A stretch of DNA of 64,000 nucleotides from Lepidostoma basale (GCA_022606425.2 JAHDVF020001034.1:744001-808000), one strand, 5' to 3'; counted from the first letter of the stretch, positions 1-10,500 are shown. A program made the numbers and translations. The notes: generated by a model not told the origin, from the sequence alone.

Positions 1-19
1 TCTAATGACCCATATTCGG

Positions 20-221
20 ATGGTGGTCTAGGGGATAGAACGCTAGACTCCTGATCTAAGGGACATGGGTTCAAGCCTGGACACGACCAGATTCCTTCTT
101 CATAATATTAGCCAAAACAAAGATATTTTCTGCTCACATTGAAGATTGTAAAATAAATTCTAATATCATTGATATAAATCCTTGATGTTAGTCTTTTTAA
201 AATAAAAAATAAAATAAACTT
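20..221 (+). repeat. SINE2, tRNA-derived short interspersed element
   Basis: The first ~70 bp resemble a tRNA: an A-box-like TGGTCTAGGGG and a B-box-like GGGTTCAAGCC about 35 bp apart, as in RNA polymerase III promoters. The body (AGATTCCTTCTTCATAAT and what follows) recurs at 19797-20195, so this is a dispersed repeat and not a single-copy tRNA gene. It ends in an A/T-rich tail. No acceptor-stem pairing is evident. Confidence 0.7.
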
Positions 222-284
222 GCTCTAATAAAAAAAACTAAATGGAATTTTCATGATTTCAGCTTTTTTTTTTACATAAATGTC

Positions 285-1180
285 TAACTAACTAACTAAC
301 TAACTAACCATCACGCCATTTCCCCGGAGGGGTAGGCAGAGAGGATGGATCGCCGCACTGGCCTGTCCTGGCACACCTCTCGAGCTTCCTCCACATTCAT
401 ACATCGCACCATGCACGCACGTCGATTATTCCGACTTCGAATGTGGCCGCCTTTTAGTAATTGGTTAATTTGGTCATGCCATGTTTTCCTCGGTCGTCCT
501 CGGCTTCTTTTCCCACTCACACTGCTTGTGTACAAATTTTTAACCATTCTACTCTCATCCATTTGTTCCATATGTCCGAACCATCTCAGGGATCCTTTTT
601 TAATTTTATTCATGATGCAGTCATCTGTCTTACATTTCTTTCTTATTTCATCGTTCGGTATTCTATCATACAACGTTTTCCCGCACATTCTTCTTAGTGA
701 TCTCATTTCTATGGCGTTTATCCTGCTTTCACCCTTCTTTTGCCAGCTCCAAGCTTCACTTCCATACATGAGGGTTGGCACTAGAACTCCATTGTGTACT
801 GCCATCTTTGCTTCTGTGGATATATTTCTATTTGCAGTAATGACTTTGAGTGCGCCATTTATTTTATTCCCAGCACCAACCCTCCTTTCGTTGTCTTTCT
901 CCATTTTTCCGTCTCTTGTAAACATGCTTCCCAGATACGTAAATTCAGTAACTTGCTCCAATTTCTCACCCATCGCACTTATATCACAAATCGTCATACA
1001 TTCTTCTTTCTCGAAAACCATCACTTTAGATTTAGACACATTCATCACCAAGTCACTCTTTTTGCATGCCTTATACATCCTTGCCACTAAGACTTGCAAA
1101 TTGTCTTTACTGTCAGCGATTAACACAGCATCGTCTGCATATAACAAACAGCTGACTGACAAACAATTCATCTTAGCGGT
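285..1180 (-). mobile_element. RTE-like non-LTR retrotransposon, 5'-truncated, with TSD
   Basis: The minus-strand copy ends at the left in a (TTAG)n tail, read as TAAC repeats at 285-308. It is flanked by an 11-bp target-site duplication ACATAAATGTC at 274-284 and 1181-1191, which fixes both ends. It is cut off at the 5' side inside the reverse-transcriptase domain, the usual product of aborted target-primed reverse transcription. The open frame is uninterrupted, so the insertion is fairly young. Confidence 0.92.
311..1171 (-). CDS. Reverse transcriptase C-terminal part (RTE-like), partial
   Basis: This 286-residue frame is a 5'-truncated retrotransposon ORF. The catalytic box LLYADDAVLIADS lies near residues 9-21 and carries the two metal-binding aspartates (YADD). 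A thumb region with YLGSMFTRDG follows near residue 79, then the LVPTLMYGSEAW block, WFGHMEQM near residue 197, SRGRPRKTWHDQI, CMNVEEARE, and a C-terminus SAYPSGEMA a few bases before the tail. The endonuclease and the RT fingers are missing because of truncation; the first methionine is internal, not the native start. The protein cannot be complete or autonomous. Assignment to non-LTR RT is firm; placement in the RTE clade is by resemblance of the C-terminal blocks. Confidence 0.9.
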   Translation of the reverse strand: MNCLSVSCLLYADDAVLIADSKDNLQVLVARMYKACKKSDLVMNVSKSKVMVFEKEECMTICDISAMGEKLEQVTEFTYLGSMFTRDGKMEKDNERRVGAGNKINGALKVITANRNISTEAKMAVHNGVLVPTLMYGSEAWSWQKKGESRINAIEMRSLRRMCGKTLYDRIPNDEIRKKCKTDDCIMNKIKKGSLRWFGHMEQMDESRMVKNLYTSSVSGKRSRGRPRKTWHDQINQLLKGGHIRSRNNRRACMVRCMNVEEAREVCQDRPVRRSILSAYPSGEMA

Positions 1181-1191
1181 ACATAAATGTC

Positions 1192-1715
1192 AATAAAATA
1201 TATTCATATTATGCAGAAGATTAGTAATTTTATTTTATTTTTAACTCTTTGGTGATTTTGTACCTTAGTTACGAAATTTTCAATAAAGGCATTTCATCTG
1301 TACTTTTGATTCGTAAAATTCGCGTTGGAATCCGCTGCTGAAATATATTTAATACATGTTCCTTGTAAAAGTTGAATACATATTCGTTATATTTACGAAT
1401 GAGAAAATTCTTTGTGAATCGGGTGGAGTGTTATTAAAAACATTTTTACGAAAATGTATGTTAAAAGTCGGTATTTGTATTATAACGTTGGCGCCAGTGA
1501 CACGTGTAGCCGAAATATGTACAAATTTGTCAGAGGATAACGAGGAATTAACTATCCAACGAACCGAAAAAAATACATTTACCATTCCTATACCGGGAAA
1601 AGCTTATTGATTACTTTACTTATGAAAATGTGAAAATTGTACTAAGTGCTATTTCCGTAAGGGTGTAAAATCATATTTCCACAAGACACCTTTTATACAT
1701 ATAAAGAAAACTTTA
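1192..1715. other. Unassigned AT-rich spacer
   Basis: I see no recognisable element here. Short open frames on both strands at 1349-1610 are complementary shadows of each other without a known motif. A small pocket (1480-1560) is richer in G+C than its surroundings. Confidence 0.4.
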
Positions 1716-1719
1716 AATT

Positions 1720-2162
1720 AAACAAAGACATGTCCATTAAAAGTAAGATGAGAATCTATAAAGCATGCGTAAGACCAATAATAACATATGGCGTCGAAGC
1801 AAGGGCAGACACAGTAAGAACCAAACAAGTTTTGAGGACTTCCGAAATAAGAACACTGAGGACTATAGCAGACAAGACACTGAGGGATCGCGTGAGGAAC
1901 ACCAGAATAAGAGAGATATGTGAGGTTGAGGATATTATAAGATGGAGCAGACAGCGAAAAAGGGACTGGTACGCTCATGTTCAAAGAATGGGCTCCACCA
2001 GACTTCCCTATATTGCATTGCATAATCAACCTTATGGGACTCGTCCTCGTGGAAGACCTCCTAAAAGATGGAAGGACAACTGGGAATCTACCTCACAGGA
2101 GAAGCAAGTCTCTGGAGAACAGACCACATAGGTCTACAAAAAGGAAGAAGAAGAAGAAGACC
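1720..2162 (+). mobile_element. RTE-C non-LTR retrotransposon 3' fragment
   Basis: The frame at 1730-2131 (133 residues) reads KMRIYKACVRPIITYGVEAR, then TLRDRVRN, a WYAHVQRM block (the family's version of WFGHVERM) and RPRGRPPKRWKDNWES. It stops just before an AAG-rich tail at 2143-2160. This is the extreme C-terminus of an APE-type non-LTR reverse transcriptase; RT catalytic motifs are upstream of the truncation. Related copies lie at 10190, 13318, 27445 (minus), 30095 (minus) and 56985. Confidence 0.85.
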
Positions 2163-2212
2163 TTTTATACGAAATATTTAATATTAAAACATCTGCTAAA
2201 TCAAAATTATAA

Positions 2213-2441
2213 ACGCCATTCGTGGCAGAGTGCAACAGCAATGACTTTCACACTGAAGATCCCGAGTTCGATTCCCAGCCATGACAGTGTGAAAAAAAAT
2301 TCTCGCGCTGTCTTTGGTCTGGTAAAAATCACGCGACAATAAAAATGGCCATAGATTCAATAAATACCACATGTCATGAGAATCATTAACTAATAAAATG
2401 TATACACTCATTGGTTTCAAATAACATATTTGTACAACAAA
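2213..2441 (+). repeat. SINE1 (tRNA-derived), old copy
   Basis: The head CGTGGCAGAGTG (A box) and GAGTTCGATTCCC (B box) are followed by the SINE1 body with CTGTCTTTGGTCTGG, ATGGCCATAGATT and CACATGTCATGAGAATC. It ends in the conserved 3' part related to GGGTTCAAACGACCTG. Many substitutions against the other copies mark it as old. Confidence 0.85.
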
Positions 2442-3005
2442 ATGGGATCCCAGGAACCAGTAAATATGTTAATAGACTTTGCTATTAACAATAAATTTGG
2501 TAACACGGAAACACGAATTATAAATAAATCACATAATCTTTCTTTTCATGACATTTCTGCGTATAACGTAAATGACAGATAAAGCCCGGCTTCAAATCCA
2601 TACAAAAATTGTAAATATCTTCTAGTATGTATGCACCTAGCTATATGATTACAAGCCAAAAATACATAAGTGCGACAAAGACCCTTTTACATTTTGCAAG
2701 CCCATCGAAAACATGAAACAAAACATGTGGACGTATGCGATTTCGCGGGCATCTCACCTACGGAACGTATTAGTGAAATAAAATACGGCGCGTATGAGTG
2801 AAACAAAACATTGACGTAGGTCAATTTTGCGCATGTCAGCGAAGTCATTTGCAATGCGAATTAAATTGCTTTTACTCGCGCGAAATTCAAAATACTAGTT
2901 TATTCGTAGACGGCACAAATACGCAAAAAACATCGTTTTATTATAGATTATTTTAGGCAAGCCCGGCTTCTCGGCTTGTATGGACGAACCGCCACTGCTT
3001 CCACG
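2442..3005. other. Unassigned spacer with CpG-bearing stretch
   Basis: No element is recognised. 2720-2900 is moderately rich in CpG and GCG compared with the flanks and could be host single-copy DNA. No coding signal is seen. Confidence 0.4.
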
Positions 3006-3007
3006 AA

Positions 3008-3425
3008 GGTCGCTCTTCTTCTTCTTCTTCCTCTTTTAATAGATCTGTGGATCTGTTTCTATGGCGTCGAGGTGTCCTGAGACACAGAACTCCAACTGTC
3101 TCGCCATCTCTTCGCAGGTCTTCCGGGTTGGCAAGTTCCCATTGGCACGTTGTTTGCGGCTGCTTGGGGGAGTCCATCGTCGCTCATTCATTCTACGTGG
3201 TCGCGCCGGAAGCGTCTCCTTTTCCTGCCTATCTGACAACATCTTCGGTATCGCAGGTCTCACGTATTACTGTGTTTCTGATCCTGTCCCTCAGTGTTTT
3301 GCCCAGAATAGCGCGGAGTGTCTTCATTTCGGCGGTTCGTAATAGTGTTTTGGTTCTATTTGTGTCAGCCTTCGATCCTATACCATAAGTCATTATGGGT
3401 CTGACACATGTTTTATATATTCGCT
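3008..3425 (-). mobile_element. Decayed RT 3' fragment (AAG tail), minus strand
   Basis: Read on the minus strand, this has the form of a retrotransposon C-terminus. It includes MRPAIPKMLSDRQEKE near the start of the longest frame and MARQLEFCVSGHLDAIE near its end, and it finishes in the AAG-rich tail seen as CTTCTTCTTCTTC at 3015-3030. Frames are broken by stops and shifts. It resembles the fragments at 11385, 31640 and 57915, whose ends share the words RSIKR or AIETDPQIY and then a lysine/arginine run. Confidence 0.65.
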
Positions 3426-3499
3426 TTTCTTTACATGTAATATTTGGACGCTTTACATGTAATGTATTTATATTTCTACAATTAAATTAATGTGACTGA

Positions 3500-3810
3500 G
3501 ATGACTGAGATGACTGCATCATGGATAAAATTAAAAAAGGATCCTTGAGATGGTTTGGACATATGAAACGAATAGATGAGAGATGAATGGTTAAAAAGTT
3601 GTACGCAAGCAGCGTGAGTGGAAAAAGAAGCCGAGGACGACCGAGGAAAACATGGCATGACCAAATTAATCAATTACTAAAAGGCGGCCACATTCGAAAT
3701 CGGAATAATCGACGTGCGTGCATGGTACGATGTATGAATGTAGAGGATGCCTGAGAGGTATGCCTACCACTCCGGGGAAATGGCGTGATGGTTAGTTAGT
3801 TAGTTTAGTT
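3500..3810 (+). mobile_element. RTE-A fragment, degenerate, (TTAG)n tail
   Basis: On the plus strand this matches the 3' end of the 311-1171 frame: RWFGHM-like, KKLYASSVSGKRSRGRPRKT in broken frames, then CMNVE. It closes with GGGGAAATGGCGTGATGG and GTTAGTTAGTTAG. In-frame stops show it is dead. It belongs to the same subfamily as the 285-1180 copy (SSVSGKRSRGRP). Confidence 0.85.
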
Positions 3811-4730
3811 AATTAATTATCAAGCATGTTCATTTAACTTTATTATTAAATATTTTATTTTTTAACATTTGTCTCCGCATTGCTATGATTTTTTAAATCA
3901 TGCTACTGTCACTAAACCAATGAATATATTATATAGAATATTTTATATGCAATGACACACCTCCCTTCTGGTATCTTCACAACTTGCAGGATATCATAAG
4001 TAGGTACATAATATACGTATGTGAAATTTTGGCGCACCGCTCGTCTCGTTTCAAACACTTTTCAGAAGATAGGGCGAAGACGCCCCTTGAAGAAGACTAT
4101 AACAAGGCACCGAGGCCGCACCCCCGCCCGATCCCCGCGCCCCCTCAAAATGCCCCCTACACAAACTCGAGTGGGCGAGTTCAGTCAACGTGACGTAGGC
4201 ATTTTTTATCTTTTTTGAAAAGTGGAACAAAATTCGAAATTCGAATTCTATTCAATATCTTATTTCATGCATACGCCTCATTTTATTGACGAAGAAAAAT
4301 CGTTAATGCATTATATTGAAACCATAAAATACATAATTACAATAGGCTATATGTTTTTCAAAACACGTTTCAAGTATTTATAAATATAAAATCCAAAATG
4401 GGCGTCGAATGAAGAAATCCATGCTATGAAAATATATTGTATTCTCCGAAAATTTATTAAAATATGACTCAATAACCTCTTTTATAGTTATAACGGATTA
4501 TTTATATAACATATACAAAATTTATAAGATATATATTTTTTTGTATACGGAATGAATTCCAATATACACATATTTAATTTATACAAGACAGATAACATAA
4601 ATTTTAAGAGTAACTGTAAATATTAAGCGTAAGACGAGTTAAGACTGTGATCACTATAAGAATAGAGTAATTTATGAAGATTATTAAAGATAAAGGACCC
4701 TATTATATTAAAGAATACAGTAGTCCATTG
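3811..4730. other. Unassigned region with C-rich pocket
   Basis: Mostly AT-rich DNA without recognised repeats. 4060-4195 is strongly C-rich on the plus strand and stands out; the small open frames over it have low-complexity proline-rich content and no motif. It may be host sequence. Confidence 0.4.
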
Positions 4731-4732
4731 TT

Positions 4733-5035
4733 TTGTCTGAAAAACTATGATACTTCAATATTCTTAGGAGAGAAATTATAAAACTTTGTTTATATATCAC
4801 AATTTTCATATTTTTTATTTTTATTTTTGCGTCAGCTGTTTCGTCAACCTATGTTGACATTATGTGGTGTAATAATGTAAAATTTTACACATTTTTCAAA
4901 GAATTCATTATTGTAACACCTGATGATGTCAACATAGGTTAACGAAACAGCTATCACAAAAATAAAATAAAAAAAATTAGGATACATAAACATAGTTTTA
5001 TAATTTAATAGTTAATTAGAATACAGTATTAAATG
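4733..5035 (+). repeat. HH1 fold-back element with hammerhead cores
   Basis: Two inverted arms: the left arm (minus strand, about 4733-4875) and the right arm (plus strand, about 4880-5035) both carry GTCAACATAGG followed by a GTTGAC-like half-stem, GAAAC and an AGCTG-type stem III. The centre contains GGTGTAATAATG facing CATTATTGTAACACC. The left terminus shares CCATTGTTTTG and AGTATCATAGT-type sequence (reverse complement) with 51440-51480, 55270-55310 and 62310-62345. Confidence 0.7.
4920..4955 (+). ncRNA. Hammerhead ribozyme core, HH1 family
   Basis: The site has CTGATGA (4920-4926), a stem II of GTCAAC and GTTAAC around an ATAG loop, then GAAAC and the stem III/cleavage segment AGCTATC. 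The minus-strand sister at 4831-4860 has a perfect GTCAAC/GTTGAC stem II but lacks CTGATGA. Stem III is the palindrome ACAGCTGT in better copies; here one base differs, so activity is doubtful. Confidence 0.65.
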
Positions 5036-5059
5036 AATATATAAAAAGAAAATGCAGTG

Positions 5060-5650
5060 CGAATGAAAGTAATATGAACAGAATAATGAAGGGACATTAA
5101 GTTGATTCGATCACATGGATAGGTATAATGAATGAAAAAAAAATAGTAAAAAAAGTTTATGTTAACGATGTATACAGAAAAAGAATAGACCGAGACGAGA
5201 GAGAAAACGTAGCACGATCAAATCAATCAAACATTTAATGTCGGTCGTGAGAAACGTGAGACGACCTTCGTGGCAGAGTGGTTACGAGCTCTGACTTCCA
5301 TGCCGAAGGTCCTGGGTTCGATTCCCGGCGATGGCAGTGTGATTGTCACACTGTCTTTGGTCTGGTGTAGAATTCACGTGACAGTAAAATGGCGATAGAT
5401 TGGCTACCTATCACATGTCACGAGAATCAATATAATAGCTAAAAAATAAAAAAATGTGTACAGTAATTTGGTCGAAACGACCTGTTGCGTATATAAATAA
5501 TTTTTTTTTTTTTTAAATTGAAGAAATCGACGTGCGTACATGACACGATGAATGAACGAAGAGGAAACGAGAGAAGTATGTCAGAATAGAATAGTGTGGC
5601 GGTCTATTATTTGTGCCAACCGCTTCAGGCAGACGGCGTGATGGTTATTA
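5060..5650 (+). mobile_element. RTE-A copy split by SINE1
   Basis: The left part (5060-5262) encodes the decayed VMNRIMKG, KKVYVNDV and RPRRERKRST region. The right part (5517-5650) continues with RRACMTR-like codons, the cysteine-rich end, and GACGGCGTGATGG. A SINE1 copy lies between them, so the SINE is younger. The tail is short (GTTATTAAC). Confidence 0.8.
5263..5515 (+). repeat. SINE1, full-length copy inside RTE-A
   Basis: tRNA-like head with A box TGGCAGAGTGG and a perfect B box GGTTCGATTCC, spaced as in tRNA. Then an unrelated body (CACTGTCTTTGGTCTGG, ATGGCGATAGATTGG, ACATGTCACGAGAATC) and a 3' end related to ATTTGGTCGAAACGACCTG. It terminates in a T-rich stretch. The tRNA of origin is uncertain (serine- or alanine-like head). 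Confidence 0.92.
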
Positions 5651-6125
5651 ACTCTGGAACCACTTTTGAAGTGGAAAAGAAAATTACATTTTTGTACATC
5701 GCTGTCTCTGACTGTACCGGCGTTTCCGCTAACTCCACTCTTTGCATACTTCGCATCTCGACTAGATACATCACACCGTTCACACCTCCCCTCCCGGGAG
5801 GTCCGGAGGTGTTGGGGGGCTGTGAAAATGGCGGGAAGAAAGGGGAAGGCGGGAGGGGAGACATTTCCGGAAGTGGCGCTGAAGACGGTGATCGTCATCA
5901 TCATCAGTGAGTCCTGTTTCCCCTCTCCGCAGCGCGTTACTCGTGCGTCGTTTAGACTGATATCCATAATGTTTATGTGGTAGATGGTGAAATATAATGT
6001 TCTGTGTAACATTATGTTTTATCGGTATTATGCAGATAAAAAGTTTTGTCAAATGTATGAATTTATTTCTTATATATTCGCAATAATTTGTGTTGCCGAT
6101 TCATTAAACAATGTTTTTAAATTTT
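5651..6125. other. Unassigned, includes G+C-rich island 5760-5930
   Basis: 5760-5930 contains CTCCCCTCCCGGGAGG and GGGAGGGGAGACATTTCC, far richer in G+C than the surroundings. Open frames on both strands are overlapping shadows (proline/glycine-rich) without motifs. It may be a host regulatory or exonic island; I cannot assign it. Confidence 0.4.
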
Positions 6126-6128
6126 GAA

Positions 6129-6296
6129 AACAACACAATTTTTTTTAATTAATTGAAATAGAAACATGTTTCGGACACAGAAGCCCATCATCACTATTAT
6201 ACAAAACACTGGTGAAGAGCTTCTGTGTCCGAAACATGTTTGAATTTCAATTAATTTGGAATTAATTTTTTTTTTAAATAAAATTTGTGTTGTTAC
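6129..6296. repeat. Palindromic fold-back element with GAAACATGTT ends
   Basis: Two arms, each containing GGACACAGAAGC and GAAACATGTTT, face each other around a centre at about 6205. The outer arms pair as CAACACAAT against ATTTGTGTTG. The arm ends GAAAC plus ATGTT resemble the 3' half of a hammerhead core, but no intact CTGANGA is present (GTGATGA on one arm, GGTGAAGA on the other). Confidence 0.7.
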
Positions 6297-6379
6297 AAAG
6301 TTTAAAAAACAATGTATGAATTTATGCTTCTAATTATTGTCTTTTTTATATGTAAATAGATAAATTAATGTTCATGTGT

Positions 6380-6620
6380 TCAATATCGACGTCTTTCGTA
6401 TTCGTGAAAGATGTTCAGAAGACAAATACTCTTGACTTAGAAGAGTATTATGTATTCCTAATGTTGAACCATCTCTCATGCGTTCCTGGTATTATATATT
6501 TTTTATGTTTTACCTGTTCTCAATAGATGCCTAAAACTATAACAACTGTCGTTTGTAATATCTGTTGAGAAAATGAACTGGTTTGATTTGATTTTTGATT
6601 TGATTCAAATATATTAATAA
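6380..6620 (+). mobile_element. Jockey-like 3' UTR fragment
   Basis: It matches the reverse complement of 43180-43350, the 3' UTR of the Jockey-like copy there: the words ACAAATACTCTTGACTTA, a TATTATGTATTCCTAATGT-type stretch, and CTCAATAGATGCC. It ends in a TTTGATT-rich tail. A third copy is at 24410-24595. No coding part is retained. Confidence 0.7.
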
Positions 6621-6784
6621 AAATGTAGAAATGAATTTAAATTTACAATTAAGAAAGGAGTTTTCTGGATATAAAATATTAAAGACCCTCGATAAGATTA
6701 TAATAAGAGCCTGTGAAGTGGTTTTATTTTCTACTTTTAAGATACAGATTTTATAAAAAGTATTCCTGATACTAATTCAAACAA

Positions 6785-7232
6785 ATGATAAAATTATCCG
6801 ATCCTTATGTGTGGAAGCTAAGCATAGAACTGTCAAAAGAAGGATAAAAGAGAATAGATGAAGTAGGAATAAGATTTCTTAGACTAATATGTGAAAATAT
6901 CTGTATAATAGAGTATCGAATGAAAGTTTTATGAATAAAATAATGAATGGAGTATTAAGATGGTTTTGACACATGGAAAGAATAAATGAAGAAAGAATGG
7001 TAAAAAAATGATATGATAACGATGTAATGGAAGTAGAAATAGAGGAAGACTGCGGAAAACGTGGCCACGTGTGGAGTCAGAGTCTAAAGAATCGATGTAA
7101 GTGCGTGACACGCTATATGAATGTTGAGGAATGTTGAGAAGTACGAGTATGTCAGGATAGAAATATGTGGCAGTCCATTATTTCATGCCTACCGTTTGGA
7201 GAAACGGCATGATGGTTAGTTAGTTAGTTATA
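6785..7232 (+). mobile_element. RTE-A fragment, degenerate
   Basis: It begins at the LMYGSEAW-equivalent (TTATGTGTGGAAGCTAAG). It runs through RMVKK- and RGRL-type codons with many indels and ends GAAACGGCATGATGG plus three to four TTAG units. It is non-functional. Confidence 0.8.
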
Positions 7233-7765
7233 AAATATTCAAAACTTATTTAAAATGTATTTTTATTTCAATAATCACTTCATACGAGTACATAGTAAAT
7301 TATGTATTATTTTTTTAATTTATACACTTATTTCTGTAGATATGTTTTAGTTATCTATTATATTAAAAAAATATATAAATTTTGTGGTCCGAGTGTTCAC
7401 TTGAAGTTGCAAGTATCATCTAAAATAATTACATCTTTTCATTATTTGAATTGATCTATGGTTATCAAAATAACGTGTCTCGTAATTATAAAAATGATTC
7501 ACCACATTTATATACAGTAAAAAAGGTTTTTATAAGTATTATGAGATAAGTGACAAAAAACCAACAAGAACATTTCTACTTTTAATTATGGAATAATTAT
7601 TTGATGACCTAACTTCAGTGGCGTCGCATAAATACTTTGTTATAACTTAAAAATTTTAATCCATCATAGAACTCTTTCAGGAAAACTTGAAATATAAATA
7701 TTATCTCCAAGCTTCCGATAATTAAGTTGAATTGAAATTTTGTCACAAAACCAATTGCAATAAAA
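7233..7765. other. Unassigned AT-rich spacer
   Basis: I see no motif-bearing frame, inverted repeat of note or recognised repeat. Confidence 0.4.
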
Positions 7766-7768
7766 TAT

Positions 7769-8155
7769 TTGATAATATATTATGTTCTTGTGCCGACCCT
7801 TATGTATGGAAGTGAAGCATGGAGCTGGCAAAATAAGGATGAAAGTAGAATAAATGCAAAAGAAATTAAATTTCTAAGACGAATGTGTGACAAATCTGTA
7901 AATGATAGAGTGACAAATGCAAGTATAAGAAGTGAATGTGGTGCGAATGAAAGTGTTATGAACAAAATAAGGAACGGGTCATTAAGATGGTTTGGACACA
8001 TGGAAAGAATGAGTGAAGACAGAATGTATGTATGAATATAGAGGAAGCGAGAGAAGTATTTCGGGACAGATCAGTGTGGCGTTCATTCTTTCTGCCTATC
8101 CCTCCGGGGAGACGGCGTGATGGTTAGTTAGTTAGTTAGTTAGTTAGTTGTGTTT
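7769..8155 (+). mobile_element. RTE-A copy with internal deletion, (TTAG)n tail
   Basis: The frame at 7769-8035 (88 residues) keeps LVPTLMYGSEAWSWQNKDES, EIKFLRRMCDKSVNDRV, MNKIRNGSLRWFGHMERMSEDRM. It then jumps directly to the CMNIEEAREVFRDRSVWRS end in another frame, so roughly 50 codons (KKVYVND through RRACMTR) are missing. It ends in CGGCGTGATGG and five TTAG units at 8120-8150. Confidence 0.88.
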
Positions 8156-8234
8156 GTTATATTGAAATTTCGTATCTAGTCAACTAAAATAACTAATCCT
8201 ATTAAAAATAACTGTAGGGTATATTTTAAGTTTC

Positions 8235-8343
8235 ATTCCCAAAGATTGGTTTGCAGCAAAGTCTATTTATATTTTTTATCTAATTCTTTGGATGCCTTTT
8301 GGGCCTTTAGTGTGGTAGTTTCCCATTGCTTTCCACATGGTTG
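8235..8343 (+). repeat. Repeat X
   Basis: Dispersed motif with GATTGGTTTGCAGCAAAG near the start and TTCCCATTGCTTTCCACATG near the end. Other copies are at 19340, 23690 and 56820. It is always followed, or nearly so, by T-rich sequence. Family unknown. Confidence 0.6.
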
Positions 8344-8491
8344 TACACAACATATTATTTGAACCTAATTATTGTATATTTTTTATGTGTAAATTAAGAG
8401 CAAAAAGATCATGATTGTTTTTTCGAACTGTCATCCCCGGGACCTTCGGTGCGGCAACATAACTGTTATCACTTTACCACAAAGGCCGTCA
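8344..8491 (-). repeat. SINE1 remnant with internal deletion
   Basis: Minus-strand SINE1: the 3' end word (GAACCTAATTATTGTATA) at the left and the tRNA head (GGACCTTCGGTGCGGC, CTTTACCACAAAGGCC) at the right. The middle of the element is missing. Confidence 0.65.
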
Positions 8492-8509
8492 ATTTAAATT
8501 TAGTGGCAG

Positions 8510-8795
8510 CCAAAAATGGGTCGGGATGGAGACGTTTCTTGGAAGATGTTAAGACCCAATGACGATTTTATAGTCGAAGATGACGAATCAGATCAATTAA
8601 GATCCTGTACGCGTCTAGACCAACCGGAGTAAGAACTCTAGGAAGGCCTAGACAACGCCTACTGGATAATGTTCAGGTTGATCTGGTTAGGTTGGGCGAA
8701 TCGGACTCCTGGGAGCAAAAGGCGCAGGATCAAAGAGCTTGGAGGAGGCTAAAACTCTTCAAGAGTTGTATGGCCATAGGAAGTAAGTAAGTAAG
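8510..8795 (+). mobile_element. Non-LTR RT C-terminal fragment with (GTAA)n tail
   Basis: Plus-strand translation reads ASRPTGVRTLGRPRQRLLDN, then VDLVRLGESDSWEQKAQD, RAWRRLKLFKSCMAIGSK. It ends in AAGTAAGTAAGTAAGTA. The GRPRQRLLD / QDRAWRR layout is a common C-terminus of RTE/R1-like retrotransposons. Another end of this family is inverted at 28801-28850. Confidence 0.8.
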
Positions 8796-9515
8796 TATAA
8801 TTAAAAGATTTGCACTGTATTGTCACATGATCATATTGAACAGGTTTTAGATAGAACAATACTTTATATTAAATATTATAATTGTCTTTATCGATTTAAT
8901 AATCATAAAACTATATACAGAGTTGGTGTCTTTTCCACGCCACAGAATCCAAATGTAAGCGTAGACTCATCACAAACGCACCAGAGTCGTACCGGCACTC
9001 CACGATAAGTACTTTTATAATACAAAAGGAACTTTAAAGTTTTGATTGAGTTGGTACTTGCTTCTTGCCACCCATAAGCAGAGGACATTTCGTAGAAACT
9101 TACAAATGATCGAAGTGACTCACTCGATGATTAGATCATTCCTGGGAAGTTGCTGTGAGTAAATTGAGAAATAAAAAAATGCACGTTATAGACATTACGA
9201 GTACTTTGAACGTTAAATTTTTACTGTTTGTTTCTCATTATGTCTAATACAATAAAACGGATATGTACTTTACGATTAGTACAAAAAATGACAGGAAACG
9301 AAATTCAAAAATTATAATATATTACCACAGAGATTCTCAACGAGCTCAGATTGTGATTGCTTGCAATGTATCAATATTGCATAAAATCATTCACGTCAAA
9401 ATCAAGAGCCTACATTTGACGAAATTTTGACAATTTTCGTATGAAGCATTCACTTTATGACTAGACATTTTCAATTTTTTTATTTATTTGTTTTTAAAAT
9501 AAAATAAAATAAAAA
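8796..9515. other. Unassigned AT-rich region
   Basis: Short opposing frames at 8820-9088 lack motifs. I see no repeats shared with the rest of the window. Confidence 0.4.
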
Positions 9516-9519
9516 ACAC

Positions 9520-9660
9520 TGTACTTTGTTTTTCACCACAATGCGGTTATTTTAATTGCCGACTAGTTTCGTTTGTACAAGCAAAACTAATCGGCAATTA
9601 AAATAACCGCATGGTGGTGTAAAACAAAGTGCAGTGTTTTTATTTAATTTTATTTTAAAT
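9520..9660. repeat. Palindromic fold-back with GAAACTAGTC half-core
   Basis: Two long complementary arms run from CACTGTACTTTG to its mirror CAAAGTGCAGTG, with GCGGTTATTTTAATTGCC facing GGCAATTAAAATAACCGC. At the apex the minus strand reads GAAACTAGTC. This is the 3' half of a hammerhead core with a palindromic stem III ACTAGT, as in the 18230-18261 site. CTGANGA is lost. Confidence 0.75.
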
Positions 9661-10185
9661 ACAAAAAATAATAAAAAATATTTTTTGACGAACTACTAGA
9701 ATACAGAACATGTGAAGCCTTTCTGTTTTCGCACACAGTTACGAGAGTGCAACGTAAATAGTTGTGTGATGCTGCTCTAACTTTCCAAACGATAGAACCT
9801 GATTAACAATTGTCACACTCCTACACATACGTAAAGATTGTGAGTGAAACAGACCTATTTTCAATAATCTTTATACTTCATTTGACACACAAGACGCGTT
9901 TGATTGTATTCGTGTTATTAACGAAAGTATGTGTAAACACTTTAGTATTTATTTGTAATAATTAAACTATTTCAATCTATGCGTAAATGTATAAGTAAGG
10001 AATGCCGAAAATCTTAACCCATCATTTATTTTATTTATTGAGGTATTAAAGTTATCAGAAATGATGCCAACTGAACTAAGTGAAATATCTAAGGATTAGT
10101 TAATTAGGAAAAGAATTATATTTAAAAATACATGTTGATATCAAATAGCAGATACATCACGAACTTAAAATCTTCTTAGAACCTT
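9661..10185. other. Unassigned AT-rich region
   Basis: No recognisable coding or repeat content. Confidence 0.4.
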
Positions 10186-10189
10186 AGAG

Positions 10190-10500
10190 ATGAAAATTCT
10201 TCGCACCATTACAGAAATAAACACACAGAGATAGAGTGAGTTATACAGAAATAAGAAAATTCTGTAAAACTAAAGACATCGTAAGAATGAACAGAATGAG
10301 GAGACGATTCTGGCGAGACTACAAAAACCGTAAGGATACTCACAGAATCGCAAATACTGCTGCAAATAGGATACCCGTAGACCAACGTCCACTCAGCAGG
10401 CTACCCAAAAGATGATGAGATAGCTGGTCAACATCATCACAAGAGGAGGCAAATTCCAAGATGATCACCCGATCTAATTGAAGAAAAACAAGAAGAAAAT
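10190..10500 (+). mobile_element. RTE-C fragment, degenerate
   Basis: Translation in shifting frames gives MKILRTITEINTQR, IVRMNRMRRRFWRDYKNR (the RWSRQRKRDWY equivalent), and then RPLSRLPKR before an AAGAAG-type tail. It is a decayed relative of the 1720 and 13318 copies. Confidence 0.7.

Noticed and set aside
285..308. Telomeric repeat of insect type
   Set aside because: The unit is TTAG, four bases, present only as short tails after RTE coding ends; the insect telomere unit is TTAGG.
345..1196. 283-residue plus-strand open frame opposite the RTE frame
   Set aside because: Complementary shadow of the minus-strand reverse transcriptase; its hydrophobic translation has no motif, while the minus frame has YADD and the family blocks.
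5263..5335. Functional tRNA gene
   Set aside because: The A and B boxes are good, but the sequence recurs in many copies with the same unrelated body and tail, and acceptor-stem pairing is poor. It is the head of SINE1.
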